Source: Siculibacillus lacustris
GTDB taxonomy: Bacteria; Pseudomonadota; Alphaproteobacteria; Rhizobiales; Ancalomicrobiaceae
Direction: 5' to 3'
DNA: 64,000 bases
NCBI RefSeq assembly: GCF_004328075.1
Contig: NZ_SJFN01000005.1
Location: 42,563-106,562 of the forward strand
Each line of letters opens with the position of its first letter. Position 1 is the stretch's first letter. The position numbers were made by a program, and so were the translations under genes. Shown here piece by piece: positions 53,030 to 62,911 of this stretch. The notes beneath the pieces are model-generated. The model saw only the letters and a program-made list of their open reading frames with translations. It did no database searches and was not told the origin of the DNA.

Positions 53030-54112
53030 TCAGCCGACGTTTTCCGGCTTCTTGACGATCCGCTTCACCGCCGTCACCGCGGCATGCGCCGCCACACCGG
53101 CCGCCACCACGCCGGCCACCGTCGCGCCGACCTTGTCGGCGTTGGCTTCGATGCCGAAGACGTTGATGCCGGTCAGCCGGTCGTAGAACGAGCCCTTGTC
53201 CCAGAAGCCCTCTTCCGAACAGCCGATGCAGCCGTGGCCCGACTGGATCGGGAAGGACACGCCGCCGTTCCACCGCACCGTCGAACAGGCGTTGTAGGTG
53301 GTCGGGCCCTTGCAGCCCATCTTGTAGAGGCAGTGGCCCTTCTTGGCGCCCTCGTCGTCCCATTCCTCGACGAACTGGCCGGCGTCGAAATGCGGCCGGC
53401 GGTAGCACTTGTCGTGGATGCGCTGGGAATAGAACATCTTCGGCCGGCCCTGGCGATCGAGCTCGGGCAGCTTGCCGAAGGTCGTCACATAGGTGACGAC
53501 GCCGGTCATCACCTCGGCGATCGGCGGGCAGCCGGGCACCTTGATGATCGGCTTGTTCTTGATCACCTTGTCGATCGGCGTCGCCTGGGTCGGGTTGGGC
53601 TTGGCCGCCTGGACGCAGCCCCACGAGGCGCAGGCCCCCCAGGCGATCACCGCGAAGGCGTCCTCGGCCATCTCCTTGAGCTTCTCGACGAAGGGACGTC
53701 CGCCGTCGATGCAGAACATGCCGCCTTCGTTCAGGGGCGGATTGCCCTCGACCGCCAGGATGTACTTGCCCTTGTACTTCTCGCGGGTCTCCTGGAGGAT
53801 CGCCTCGGCCTGATGGCCGGCCGCCGCCATGATCGTGTCGTCGTAGTCGAGCGAGATCATCGACAGGATGACGTCCTTGACCAGCGGATGGGCCGAGCGG
53901 ATGAAGCTCTCCGAGCAGCAGGTGCATTCGAGCCCGTGCATCCAGATCACCGGCACCCGCGGCTTGGTCTCCAGCGCCTGCGCCATCTCGGTCGCCGCGC
54001 CCGCCCCGAGCCCGAGGCTCGCCGCCGTCAGGGAGCAGAATTTGGTGAAGCTGCGGCGGGTGATGCCCTGCCGGCGGATCACTTCGTAGAACGTTTCCAA
54101 GTCGGCACTCAT
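53030..54112 (-). CDS. hupS: Oxygen-tolerant-type uptake hydrogenase small subunit
   Basis: This 360-residue precursor has a Tat signal ([18 protein letters not shown], cleavage after Ala46 in AQA|LETK). Counting from residue 47, proximal-cluster cysteines are Cys17, Cys19, Cys20 ([15 protein letters not shown]), Cys115 and Cys120 ([10 protein letters not shown]) and Cys149: the six-Cys [4Fe-3S] pattern of group 1d. Distal cluster: His187, Cys190, Cys215, Cys221; medial: Cys230, Cys249, Cys252. A C-terminal membrane helix ([19 protein letters not shown]) anchors it beside HupC. The RBS (GGGGGGAGG) is strong. It is the first gene of the locus. Confidence 0.98.
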   Translation of the reverse strand: MSADLETFYEVIRRQGITRRSFTKFCSLTAASLGLGAGAATEMAQALETKPRVPVIWMHGLECTCCSESFIRSAHPLVKDVILSMISLDYDDTIMAAAGHQAEAILQETREKYKGKYILAVEGNPPLNEGGMFCIDGGRPFVEKLKEMAEDAFAVIAWGACASWGCVQAAKPNPTQATPIDKVIKNKPIIKVPGCPPIAEVMTGVVTYVTTFGKLPELDRQGRPKMFYSQRIHDKCYRRPHFDAGQFVEEWDDEGAKKGHCLYKMGCKGPTTYNACSTVRWNGGVSFPIQSGHGCIGCSEEGFWDKGSFYDRLTGINVFGIEANADKVGATVAGVVAAGVAAHAAVTAVKRIVKKPENVG

Positions 54113-54734
54113 CCCGAGCCTCCCCCCTGACGCTTGTCGATGCCGTCGGTTGTCCCGACGGCCGTTCCCCCCGTCGGACGCAAGAACCGGGCCGAACTCG
54201 TCTTCGAGCGAGGCGCTGCGGCTTCCGTCCGGATTTCAGCCGTCCGCGTCCGCGCCGTCTCCGACCCGGACCTTCGCCGTCGGTGTCGTGATCGCGACCA
54301 GAACGACCGACGGATCTCCGCAGCAGTCCGGAACTCTACACAAAAGGCCGGAGGCCCCGCCATCCGGAGGCCTGCGCACGACGAAAGTCGCGACATGGCG
54401 TCGCAGGCCCCCGGAATGCGTTTTCCGGTGCCCGAGACACAGTTTCAGGTTGTGAGTTCCCTCGGATTTCGAGGCAGCGCTGTGCCGTGCGCACCGCGAT
54501 GGGCGGGCACCGACGCGCAGCGACCACGACGCGGCGAAACGCGTCGCGGTCGCCCCCGGAGTCGGGAGAGCGGCGAATCGGACGAGGAGAGGTGTCGGAA
54601 GGATCGGGCGTGGGCGGGCGGGGATCAGCAAAGGCGCCCCGCCGGCATCGGCGCCCCGCAGGGTGCCCATCGACCGGTCCCGCGCCCGGCGGGAGGGTCG
54701 GCCGATCGGCCCGGAACCAGACGGTCCGGGTCGG
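54113..54734. promoter_or_regulatory. Long non-coding region upstream of hupS
   Basis: There are 622 nt with no convincing gene; the open frames across it have no family similarity. It should contain the hupSL promoter. I found no good -24/-12 element: the closest, GGGCACCGGAAAACGC on the minus strand near 54416-54431, has the GG-GC spacing one base too long. An AT-richer core, TTTTGTGTAGAGTTCC, lies on the minus strand around 54332-54347. Confidence 0.4.
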
Positions 54735-55010
54735 TCAGTTGATCGTGAAGTCCCGGCGGGTCGCCGCGATGTGTTCGGCGGTGATGCGGTCGCCGATCTC
54801 GCGGGCGATCCGGAAGTCGTTGAAGACCTCCGACGGGGTATGCGTGTCGGAGCGCCGGCCGAGCGAATCGTAGGCGATCACGTCGTAGCAGGGCGACCCG
54901 TCGCCGGCCGAGGCGAAGTTGATCTCGACGTGACCCGAGCGGGCCGGCTTGACCCACACGCCGGCGTCCATCTGGACCCAGTTCGGGCCCTGGGAGTGGA
55001 AACTGTTCAT
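54735..55010 (-). CDS. Hypothetical 91-residue protein
   Basis: The frame is open much further upstream, but codons become high-GC3 and gene-like only from the ATG at 55010 (MNSFHSQGPNWVQMDAGVWV). The middle (GHVEINFASAGDGSPCYDVI) looks like a small beta domain and the end (EVFNDFRIAREIGDRITAEH) is helical. There is no signal peptide and no family that I recognise. It is oriented like the hup genes but lies upstream of their promoter region, so it is a separate unit. Confidence 0.5.
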   Translation of the reverse strand: MNSFHSQGPNWVQMDAGVWVKPARSGHVEINFASAGDGSPCYDVIAYDSLGRRSDTHTPSEVFNDFRIAREIGDRITAEHIAATRRDFTIN

Positions 55011-55616
55011 GGTGGCGAATCTCGCGCTGTTGAACGAAAGTCGTATATCGCACAATTCGAACCGCTTCGCAAGCGATTCGATAAGTCCTTGATTTGAACC
55101 CGTAAAATTTTCATAGAATCCATTGCGGACGACCATGTCGAACACGTTTTCGCCCAAGTTCGATCCGGCGGTCCAACTGTGACGGACTCGCATTGAGCAG
55201 GCATGACAGTGGCCGTTCGGCAGTCGTTCCTTGATGCGCCGTCGTAGTACCGCAGAAATATACGGCGATCGAAGGCGAGGAACGCGCGTCACGCGAGATC
55301 CGATCGACCGCATTGAACCGCGCGGCGATCGATCTTTCGCCGGCGGGTCAAGGTGAACCTCGGGGAAACTAAGTAAAAATCCTGGGGGACGGGCGCCGCG
55401 GCGGTCCTTCGATCGCGGCACCCGCGCCGCCGCCGGATCGCCGGTCCGGGCCGCGGCCGTCGCGGCCATCGCCCCCGCGACGCCGGGGTCCGGAGCGACT
55501 ATGATCGCGCCGCGGCCCGGGCCGGCCGAATCGCCCGCGGAGGGCCGCGGTCGCCCCCCGGGAAGCCCCGCACCGGACGCGCGACATCGGCGCGACCCCG
55601 ACCCGAGGAGACATCG
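55011..55616. other. AT-richer intergenic region
   Basis: This is about 600 nt with no gene that I can support. Bases 55011-55380 are clearly less GC-rich than the surroundings. A weak promoter-like pair, TTGCGA-17-GATATA, runs on the minus strand at 55072-55044, which could drive the 91-residue gene. No RNA gene or repeat was recognised. Confidence 0.35.
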
Positions 55617-55883
55617 ATGTCGAGACCCCCCATCCGGCGCAGCGGCACCACGCCGCGCGACGCCGCCGAAGCGGCGTTCCGTTCGGCCACCGCCAAGCCG
55701 GTCGAAGCGCCGCTCGAGGCGCCGCGGCCGCCGTCCCTGCCCAACGTCCGCGAAGCCGTGACGCTGCGCCTCGATCGCGCCGTGCTCGATCATTTCCAGG
55801 CCGACGGCCCGGGCTGGCAGGACCGGATCAACGACGCCCTGCGCGGCCTCGTCGCCGCCGCGACGCCCGCCGAGCGCGGCTGA
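55617..55883 (+). CDS. BrnA-family antitoxin-like protein (orphan)
   Basis: This 88-residue protein has a C-terminal half carrying the BrnA/COG3514 pattern: REAVTLRLDRAVLDHFQADG, then PGWQDRINDALRGLV, a ribbon-helix-helix DNA-binding antitoxin end. The N-terminal ~45 residues are Pro/Ala-rich and variable. An RBS (CGAGGAG) precedes the ATG. No BrnT toxin (an ~90-residue RNase usually directly upstream of brnA) is visible on either side, so it is a solitary antitoxin or a repurposed regulator. Confidence 0.75.
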   Translation: MSRPPIRRSGTTPRDAAEAAFRSATAKPVEAPLEAPRPPSLPNVREAVTLRLDRAVLDHFQADGPGWQDRINDALRGLVAAATPAERG

Positions 55884-55898
55884 GCGCCGGCCTCAGGG

Positions 55899-56939
55899 TC
55901 AGAACCGCGTGATGACGCCGATGCCGATGTCGGTGGCGCGATCGAGCCCGACCAGCGCCGGCACCGCCTCGTCGAGGCTCATCCGCCGGCCGATCAGCCG
56001 CTCCGGCGCCAGCTTGCCCGCGGCGATCATCGCCAGCATCGCCTCGTAGCGCCAGGCCTGCATGCCGTGGCTGCCGGTGATCTCGAGCTCATGGGCGATC
56101 ACCCGGCCCATCGGGATCTTCGGCTCGGCCTCCCCCGCCAGCATCAGCCCGACCTGGACGTGGCGGCCGCGGCGGCGCAGGTTGGCGATCGAATCGAAAC
56201 AGGTCTTGGCCGAACCCAGCGCGTCGATCGAGACATGGGCACCACCGCCGGTGATCGCGCGCACCGCCTCGGCGACGTCCGGCGTGGTGCGGGCGTCGAT
56301 CGTCGCCACGGCACCGATCGAGCGGGCGAAGGCGAGCTTGTCGTCGGCGATGTCGATGGCGATCGGATTGGCCCCCAGCGCCGCGGCGATCTGGATCGCC
56401 GACAGGCCGACACCGCCGCAGCCGTGCACCGCCACCCATTCGCCGCCCTTCACCCGCCCCTGGTCGACGACCGCGCGGAACGAGGTGGCATAGCGGCAGC
56501 CGAGGCTCGCAGCGGTGGCGAAGTCGATCGCCTCGGGCAAGGCCACCAGATTGTGGTCGGCCCGCTCGATCGCCACATACTCGGCAAACGACCCCCAATG
56601 GGTGAAGCCCGGCTGGAACTGGTCCTCGCAGACCTGCTGATTGCCCGAGCGGCATTCGGCGCAATGACCGCAGCCGGCGACGAAGGGCACGGTGACCCGC
56701 TGGCCGAGCCGGAAGTGGCGCACCGCCGCGCCGAGCGCCACCACCACCCCGGCCAGTTCGTGACCCGGCACATGGGGCAGGCGGATGTCGGGATCGTGGC
56801 CCATCCAGCCGTGCCAGTCGCTGCGGCACAGGCCGGTCGCTTCGACCTTGACCACCACGCCGTCCGGCGTCGGGGTCGGATCGGCGACCATTCGAATCTC
56901 GGGGGTCACCCCGAAGGCCTCGTAGACCATTGCACGCAT
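55899..56939 (-). CDS. Zinc-dependent alcohol dehydrogenase family protein
   Basis: This 346-residue medium-chain dehydrogenase/reductase has catalytic zinc ligands in [14 protein letters not shown] and GHELAGVV, and four structural-zinc cysteines in [17 protein letters not shown]. The NAD(P) Rossmann motif is [19 protein letters not shown]. The substrate is not predictable. It starts 53 nt after the SsnA-like gene on the same strand, so it may be the last member of that operon. Confidence 0.92.
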   Translation of the reverse strand: MRAMVYEAFGVTPEIRMVADPTPTPDGVVVKVEATGLCRSDWHGWMGHDPDIRLPHVPGHELAGVVVALGAAVRHFRLGQRVTVPFVAGCGHCAECRSGNQQVCEDQFQPGFTHWGSFAEYVAIERADHNLVALPEAIDFATAASLGCRYATSFRAVVDQGRVKGGEWVAVHGCGGVGLSAIQIAAALGANPIAIDIADDKLAFARSIGAVATIDARTTPDVAEAVRAITGGGAHVSIDALGSAKTCFDSIANLRRRGRHVQVGLMLAGEAEPKIPMGRVIAHELEITGSHGMQAWRYEAMLAMIAAGKLAPERLIGRRMSLDEAVPALVGLDRATDIGIGVITRF

Positions 56940-56992
56940 GTCTCGCCCCTCGCTTCACGCGGTCCGCATCGTCTCGTCATCGCCGACGCCGG

Positions 56993-58174
56993 TCACAGCG
57001 CCGCCATCCGCGCCCACAGCCGTCGGCTCTCGCGCTCGGCGGTGCGGCGGATGTCGTCGAGGTCGGCGCCGACCAGTCGTCCGTCGCGCACCACCCAGCG
57101 CCCGCCGACCACCACCTGGCGGATCGCCCCGCCGTCGCGCACCACCACGTCGCCGAGCGCCCCCGGCGCGAGCCCGGTCGCGACGACCCCGAAGCGTTCG
57201 GCGACCAGCGCCGCCCCGGCCGCCAGCCGCCCGCCCGCATGGGCATCGCCATGGGCCGCGGCGAGCCGGGCGAGCGCCTGCGCTTCGACCGCCATGTCGG
57301 CCGGCCAACCGTCGGTACCGAGCGCCACCCGGTCGGAACGCGCCAGCATCGCCGGATAGCCGACGCCGTTGCCCTCGTTGGAGCGCGGGTTCTGGACCAG
57401 CCAGCAGCCGCGCGCGTCGATCTCGTCGACGTCCGCGGCGGTCAGATGGACGCCATGGGCGAAGATCGAGCCGGGCACCACCGCATCGCAGGCCACGAGC
57501 CGGGCGAGCGGACCGGCGTAGCCCCGCGCCTCGGCATCGGCGACGTCGGCTTGCGCCTCGGCGAGATGAACATGGAGGACGGTGCCGAGGTCGCGGGCGC
57601 GGTCGCCGGCCTCGCGGATCGTTTCGTCCGAAACGGTGAAACTGGCATGCAGCCCGACCAGCGGCCGGATCAGCGGCGACGTCGGCACCCGCGCACATTC
57701 GGCGAGGCCGCGCCGCGCTTCGTCGCGGCCGCCATTGCGCTCGGTCGCCCCGTAGCACAGCAGCGCGCGGACGCCGAGATCGTCGCAGGCCCCGGCGAGA
57801 ACGGCGAGCGAGCCTTCGATCAGGGCCGGCGATTCGTGGTGGTCGATCAGCGTCGTGGTGCCGGCGAGCAGCGCCTCGGCGACAGAGAGCCGAGCCGCGG
57901 CGGCGAGACTGTCGGCGTCGAGCGCCCGGTCGAGCCGCCACCACACCCGCTCGAGGATCTCGACGAAGGTGGTCGGCGCCGGTCGGGGCGACGGCATGCC
58001 CAGCGCCGCGAGACCGCTGTAGAGATGGGTATGGGCGCACACCGCCCCGGCCTCGATCGTCCCGTCCGCACAGGCGATCACCGCCGCCCCCGGCGCCGGC
58101 GTCGCGGCGATGTGGCCGTCGACGATGGCGACCACCCGGCCGCTGCGATCCGGCCCGAGGGTCAGCGATCCCAT
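56993..58174 (-). CDS. ssnA: SsnA-like amidohydrolase (cytosine deaminase/chlorohydrolase superfamily)
   Basis: This 393-residue metal-dependent hydrolase has the HxH pair in [12 protein letters not shown], the metal His in [12 protein letters not shown], a further His in [14 protein letters not shown] and the Asp in [12 protein letters not shown]. Length and order beside xdhD and ygfK match SsnA, annotated in E. coli with selenium-dependent purine metabolism and acting as a putative aminohydrolase. The ATG overlaps the xdhD stop (ATGA). Deamination of a purine-like compound is likely; the substrate is not known. Confidence 0.82.
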   Translation of the reverse strand: MGSLTLGPDRSGRVVAIVDGHIAATPAPGAAVIACADGTIEAGAVCAHTHLYSGLAALGMPSPRPAPTTFVEILERVWWRLDRALDADSLAAAARLSVAEALLAGTTTLIDHHESPALIEGSLAVLAGACDDLGVRALLCYGATERNGGRDEARRGLAECARVPTSPLIRPLVGLHASFTVSDETIREAGDRARDLGTVLHVHLAEAQADVADAEARGYAGPLARLVACDAVVPGSIFAHGVHLTAADVDEIDARGCWLVQNPRSNEGNGVGYPAMLARSDRVALGTDGWPADMAVEAQALARLAAAHGDAHAGGRLAAGAALVAERFGVVATGLAPGALGDVVVRDGGAIRQVVVGGRWVVRDGRLVGADLDDIRRTAERESRRLWARMAAL

Positions 58175-60816
58175 CAATGCCAGTCCTCCCGCTCGGCCGC
58201 GCTCGCCGTCAATCCGACGCCGAGGCCGCGGGCGGCGGGACTGTCGATCATCGGCAGGCGGGTGCGCCGCAGCCCATCGAAGGCCTCGAGTGCCGCCGCC
58301 ACCGCGCCGGCGGTCGGCACCAGGCCGATCTCGCCGATACCCTTGGCGCCGAACGGCCCCTCCGGCTCGGGATCCTCGACCAGGATCACCTCGACCTTCG
58401 GCATGTCGCTGGCCCTGAGTACGCCGATGTCGCGCAGGCCGAAGGACACCGGCATGCCGTCCCGGCACGGCAACTGCTCGGTCAGCGCGTAGCCGAGCCC
58501 CATGTGCACGGCGCCTTCGATCTGGCCTTCGCAGAGCTTGGGGTTGATCGCCCGACCGACGTCGTGGGCGGCGATGATTCGGTCGACCCGGCCGTCGCCG
58601 TCGAGGATCGCCACCTGCGTCGCCCAGCCGAAGGCGGTGTGGGTCTTGATCTTGCCGTTCTTCAATTGCCCCGGCGCGGTGGTGTCGTCGATCAGGATGT
58701 CGCCGACATAGACCCGGCCTGCGAGATCGGCGAGCGTCCGCCCGGCGTCGAGATCGACCCGCAGCGCCTTCGCCGCTTCGATCGTCGCGCGGCCGCCGAG
58801 CAGCGTCGCCCGCGAGCCGGTGGTCTGGCCGACGCCGACCTCGAAACGGCTGTCGACCTTGGGCCGGAACAGCGACGACGGCAGGCCGGTCACTTCCGAA
58901 GCACTCTGGGCCATCACCGTCAACAGGCCCTGGCCCATCTCGGTGAAGCCGACGTGCAGCGACACCGTGCCGTCGGATTCGACCGCAAGCCGGCACTTGC
59001 CCCATTCCAGCGCGCCGTTGCCGATGCCGCTGTTCTTGACCGCGCAGGCGACGCCGACCGCCCGGCCGGCGGCCTTGGCCGCGTAATAGGCGTCCTTGAC
59101 TGCGAACAGCGTCTGCTCGAGCCCGACCGACTTCTCCAGGATCTGCCCCGACGAGAACACGTCGCCCACCCGCACGACGTTGCGCGCCCGCATTTCCCAG
59201 CCGTCGATGCCGACCTTGGCCGCCAGTTGGTCGAGACAGCCCTCCATGGCGAAGCTGGTCTGGTTGACGCCGAAGCCGCGCATCGCCCCGCACGGCGGAT
59301 TGTTGGTATAGGCGGCGACCGAGCGGATCTTCAGCGTCGGCACCCGGTAGGGCCCGCAGGCATGCCCCGCCGCCCGCTCCAGCACCTTGTCGCCGACCGA
59401 GGCATAGGCCCCGGAATCGCCGAGAAGATCGATCTCCGCGGCGGTGATTCGACCCTCCGCGTCGCAGCCGACGGTATAGGTCATGGTCATCGGATGGCGC
59501 TTGGGATGCAGCCGGATCGACTGCTCGCGCGACAGCACCACCCGCACCGGCCGCCCGGTCATCCGCGCCAGCAGCGCGGTCTGGGCCTGGACGGTCATGT
59601 CCTCCTTGCCGCCGAAGGCGCCGCCGGTCGGCACCAGCTCGACGTGGATGGCGCTCTCGGGCTCCCCGAGCACCGCGGCCACCGCCTTGCGGTCTTCGAA
59701 GATGCCCTGACCCTGGGTGTAGAGATGCAGCCGCCCGTCGGGCAGCGGCACGGCGAGCGCCGCCTCCGGCTCCAGGAACAGGTGCTCGATGCGCTGGGTG
59801 TGCCAGGTGCCGGTGACCACATGGGCCGACGCCGCCAGCGCCGCCGCGACGTCGCCGCGATCGATGCGGGTGTCCGACAGGCGATTGGCGTGGCGCGGAT
59901 TGATCGGCCGGGCGTCCGGGGCGAGCGCCTCTTCCGGGCTCAGCGTCGGCGGCAGCGGCTCCCAGTCGACGGCGACGAGCTCGGCCGCGGCGCGCGCCGC
60001 CCGCGAGGTCTCGGCCGCCACCGCCGCGACCACGTCGCCAACGTAGCGCACCTCCTCGCCCTCGGCGACGAACACCGGCCAGTCGCGGAAGATCTGGCCG
60101 ACCCAGCGATCGCCCGGCACATCCGCCGCGGTCGCCACCGCCACCACCCCCGGCAGCGCCCGCGCCGCCGCGGTGTCGATCCGCCGGACCTTGGCCCGGG
60201 CATGGGGCGACAGCACCAGCACGCCGTGGAGCAGCCCCGGCACGGCGATGTCGGCGACGAAGGCCCGCGCGCCGAGCGCCATCTCGCCGCCCCGCCAGCG
60301 ATCGACCGACACGCCGACCCCGCCCGCCGGGACCGGCGGCGGCAGCGACCCGCCGTGCTTGGCCTCGAAGATCGCCTCGACCGCGTCGATCACCTTGACG
60401 TAGCCGGTACAGCGGCAGAGATGGCCGTCGAGGGCCGCCGCGATCTCGTCGCGGCTCGGCCGGTCCGCCTGATCGGTCAGGGACTTGATCCGCAGCACGA
60501 TGCCCGGCGTGCAGAACCCGCACTGGACCCCGGCCGCCGCCTGGAAGGCCGCGGCATAGAGCCGACGCTCGGCCTCGGCGACCCCCTCGAGGGTGGTGAT
60601 CCGCCGCCCGGCGATCGAGGACGCCTCGACCGCGCAGGTCTTGCGCGGCCGCCCGTCGACCAGCGCCAGACAGGCGCCGCACTGGCTCTGGCCGGAACAG
60701 CCGTCCTTGACCGAAGTGACGGACAGCGTCTCGCGCAACACCTCCAGCAGCGACTGGCCGGGCGCCACCGCCACCCGGCGCTCGGTGCCGTTCAGCTGAA
60801 AGGAGATCGTCGTCAT
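58174..60816 (-). CDS. xdhD: XdhD-like molybdenum hydroxylase (xanthine dehydrogenase family, no FAD domain)
   Basis: This 880-residue fusion has a plant-type [2Fe-2S] domain (Cys40, 46, 49, 61: [15 protein letters not shown]), a second [2Fe-2S] domain (Cys99, 102, 134, 136: [20 protein letters not shown]), and the molybdopterin-binding region from ~170 onward with the catalytic Glu in [13 protein letters not shown] near the C-terminus. The FAD domain of classical xanthine dehydrogenase is absent. The layout matches TIGR-type selenium-dependent XDH/YgfN. Neither the FAD subunit (ygfM) nor selenium-cofactor genes are in the window, so selenium use is inference. Confidence 0.87.
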   Translation of the reverse strand: MTTISFQLNGTERRVAVAPGQSLLEVLRETLSVTSVKDGCSGQSQCGACLALVDGRPRKTCAVEASSIAGRRITTLEGVAEAERRLYAAAFQAAAGVQCGFCTPGIVLRIKSLTDQADRPSRDEIAAALDGHLCRCTGYVKVIDAVEAIFEAKHGGSLPPPVPAGGVGVSVDRWRGGEMALGARAFVADIAVPGLLHGVLVLSPHARAKVRRIDTAAARALPGVVAVATAADVPGDRWVGQIFRDWPVFVAEGEEVRYVGDVVAAVAAETSRAARAAAELVAVDWEPLPPTLSPEEALAPDARPINPRHANRLSDTRIDRGDVAAALAASAHVVTGTWHTQRIEHLFLEPEAALAVPLPDGRLHLYTQGQGIFEDRKAVAAVLGEPESAIHVELVPTGGAFGGKEDMTVQAQTALLARMTGRPVRVVLSREQSIRLHPKRHPMTMTYTVGCDAEGRITAAEIDLLGDSGAYASVGDKVLERAAGHACGPYRVPTLKIRSVAAYTNNPPCGAMRGFGVNQTSFAMEGCLDQLAAKVGIDGWEMRARNVVRVGDVFSSGQILEKSVGLEQTLFAVKDAYYAAKAAGRAVGVACAVKNSGIGNGALEWGKCRLAVESDGTVSLHVGFTEMGQGLLTVMAQSASEVTGLPSSLFRPKVDSRFEVGVGQTTGSRATLLGGRATIEAAKALRVDLDAGRTLADLAGRVYVGDILIDDTTAPGQLKNGKIKTHTAFGWATQVAILDGDGRVDRIIAAHDVGRAINPKLCEGQIEGAVHMGLGYALTEQLPCRDGMPVSFGLRDIGVLRASDMPKVEVILVEDPEPEGPFGAKGIGEIGLVPTAGAVAAALEAFDGLRRTRLPMIDSPAARGLGVGLTASAAEREDWH

Positions 60817-60865
60817 GGGTCGTCGCCTCGAGCGCAGGAATTTCGACGGGCCGCTTGGGCGCGCG

Positions 60866-62908
60866 TCAGGAGAGGGCCACGGAGACCCAGTTCAGGGACT
60901 TGGGCGCGGTGACCGCGTCGGTGAGCGCCAGCATCTGCCGCATCCGCCCGAGATCGACCGGACCGATGGTCGAGCCGGAGGCGTCCAACAGCCCGTCGAT
61001 CGACGGGAAGGTCAGATCGAAGCCCTCGCCGGCATAGCGCAGCGAGCCGTCGTCGCGGCGCTCGACGGTCACCGCGTCGCCGGCCGTTCGGCCGAGGATG
61101 CGCAGGCCCTCGGGGATCCGTTCGATCAGCAGCCCGTCGCGATTCGGTTGGCCGTCCCAGGCGGCGCGGCCGCCGAAGAACACCGGCTTGACCTCATGCG
61201 GCGCGCCGATCTCCGGACAGGCGACGGTGCAGTTGCCGCAGGCGTTGCACAGATCGGCGAAGATGCCGATCTGCTGGCGCCGCGCCACCGCGAGCTCGCC
61301 GACCCGTTCGATGTGGACGGCATAGCGCCCCGACACCAGTCGATCGAGCGGGATGGCCTCGGGGGGAAGGTCGAAGCGGAACACCGCGGCGTTGGGGCAG
61401 ACGGTGACGCAATGGCCGCACATCTCGCAGTCGAGGAGCCCGAGCGTCGCGCCGCTCGATTCGATCGGCACCACCGTCGCGTCACGCCGATAGCGCGGAT
61501 CGTCGAGCACCCGGTCGGCATGGCGGCGGGAATTGAGGATCAACGCCGCCGAAACCCAGGCGCCGAAGGCCGCGCCGGCCGCCGCCCGCGGATCGCCGCC
61601 GGCGAGCGCCGCGCGACAGGCCGCAGCCCGCTCGGGGGCGAGATCGAGACCGGCCAGCGCCTCGTCCGCCGCCCCGAAGGCCTTCAGTGCGAAGACCTCG
61701 AGATCGTCGGCGCCGAGCCCCTTCATCCGCGCGACGAGGGCCGCGAGATAATCGGCGCCCTTGGCATAGCCGTTGCCGATCAGAAGATCGGAACAGACGC
61801 TGACCGGCTTCAGCCCCAACGCCACCGCATCGGCGAAGTTCTCAGCATCGATGCCGGCCGAGAAGGACACCGGAAAGCGATCGCCGAACTGATCGCGGAA
61901 GCGCCGCACCAGTTCGATCGCCAACACGTGCAGCGGCCGCCCGGAGAGATAGGCGACCGGAGTGCCGGCCGGGAAGAAGTCGCGGACATTGCGCACCAGC
62001 AGCGTATTGGTGAACTTGACGCCGAATCGTCGCCCCGCGCGCTCCGCTAGCGCCCCGAGCCGTTCGACGATGCCGGTGACCTCGGCCCAGGTCGCGTCGG
62101 TCTCGAAGGTCTCCGGCGGCACCTCGACGTCGGTGAACCCGAGCCGATCGTGGAGGATCGCCTCCAGATCGGTCTTGCCGAGCAGGGTCGGGTTGAGCTT
62201 GACCACCACGTCGAGCCCGACCTCGGTCATCAGATGCGCGGCGATCGCCTCGATCTCCTGCGGCGGACAGCCGTGGAAGGTCGACAGCGTCACCGACGAC
62301 GCCAGCGCCGTCGGGAAGGCGAGGTCGCGCAGCCGGGCGTGGGCGTCCGGAATTTCGGCGCGCAGTTTCTCGACGATCGCCCGCGCATCCTTCATCCCGT
62401 CGAGGAAGGCCCGGACCGCGGGCGAGCGGATGCCGGCGAGGTCGTAGCCGACGCTCATGTCGAACACCGTCGCGTCGAGGCCCGGCGCCAGCCCCTCGGC
62501 CCGGGCGATCTCGATCAGCATCGCCGCCTTGACGTATTCCTCGAGCGATTGCACCAGCCCGAGCTCCTGCGACCACTCGATGTTCCAACCGACCGCGCCG
62601 CCGCCCATGTCGATGCACGGCCGGGCGATGTCGAGATCGTCGATCACCTGCACCGTCTTCAGCTCGATCACCCGGGCGCCGGCGAGCCAGGCGAGCACGA
62701 TGTTCGGAGCGAGCTGGGTGTGGGGACCGGCGGCCGGACCGAACGGCGTCGCCGCCCGCCGACCGTGGATGTCGAGCGACAGATCGACCGCCGGATCGGC
62801 CTGGAAGAAGTTCCAGCGCCTGAGATCATAGACCGCCTTCTTCACCGCGAGTTCGCGGATCATCCGGTCGACCAGCGTCGCGAAGGGCACGGGGAACAGG
62901 TCGGACAT
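60866..62908 (-). CDS. Shortened YgfK-like iron-sulfur protein (putative selenate reductase subunit family)
   Basis: This 680-residue protein has an N-terminal ~420 residues forming the dihydroorotate-dehydrogenase-like domain of YgfK: PFGPAAGPHTQLAPNIVLAW, ELKTVQVIDDLDIARPCIDM, STFHGCPPQEIEAI, VKLNPTLLGK. After a ~70-residue linker come two [4Fe-4S] motifs (Cys494/497/500/504, CEMCGHCVTVCP; Cys554/557/560/564, CNACGNCTVACP) and the YgfK-like C-terminal tail. E. coli YgfK is ~1030 residues with a GltD-like FAD/NAD(P)H domain between these parts; it is missing here. RBS GAGAAGG. It is in an operon with xdhD and ssnA. Confidence 0.82.
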   Translation of the reverse strand: MSDLFPVPFATLVDRMIRELAVKKAVYDLRRWNFFQADPAVDLSLDIHGRRAATPFGPAAGPHTQLAPNIVLAWLAGARVIELKTVQVIDDLDIARPCIDMGGGAVGWNIEWSQELGLVQSLEEYVKAAMLIEIARAEGLAPGLDATVFDMSVGYDLAGIRSPAVRAFLDGMKDARAIVEKLRAEIPDAHARLRDLAFPTALASSVTLSTFHGCPPQEIEAIAAHLMTEVGLDVVVKLNPTLLGKTDLEAILHDRLGFTDVEVPPETFETDATWAEVTGIVERLGALAERAGRRFGVKFTNTLLVRNVRDFFPAGTPVAYLSGRPLHVLAIELVRRFRDQFGDRFPVSFSAGIDAENFADAVALGLKPVSVCSDLLIGNGYAKGADYLAALVARMKGLGADDLEVFALKAFGAADEALAGLDLAPERAAACRAALAGGDPRAAAGAAFGAWVSAALILNSRRHADRVLDDPRYRRDATVVPIESSGATLGLLDCEMCGHCVTVCPNAAVFRFDLPPEAIPLDRLVSGRYAVHIERVGELAVARRQQIGIFADLCNACGNCTVACPEIGAPHEVKPVFFGGRAAWDGQPNRDGLLIERIPEGLRILGRTAGDAVTVERRDDGSLRYAGEGFDLTFPSIDGLLDASGSTIGPVDLGRMRQMLALTDAVTAPKSLNWVSVALS

Positions 62909-62911
62909 CGC

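Noticed and set aside
54416-54431. Sigma-54 -24/-12 promoter for hupS (GGGCACCGGAAAACGC on the minus strand)
   Set aside because: The GG and GC elements are separated by 11 instead of 10 bases, which sigma-54 does not tolerate well, and the flanks are poor.
54134-54742. Open frames in the region upstream of hupS
   Set aside because: The products are Arg/Pro/Ser-rich, have no recognisable motif or ribosome binding site, and the frames overlap one another on both strands.
55150-55185. tRNA-like TTCGATCC segment
   Set aside because: No acceptor stem, anticodon arm or D arm could be paired around it.
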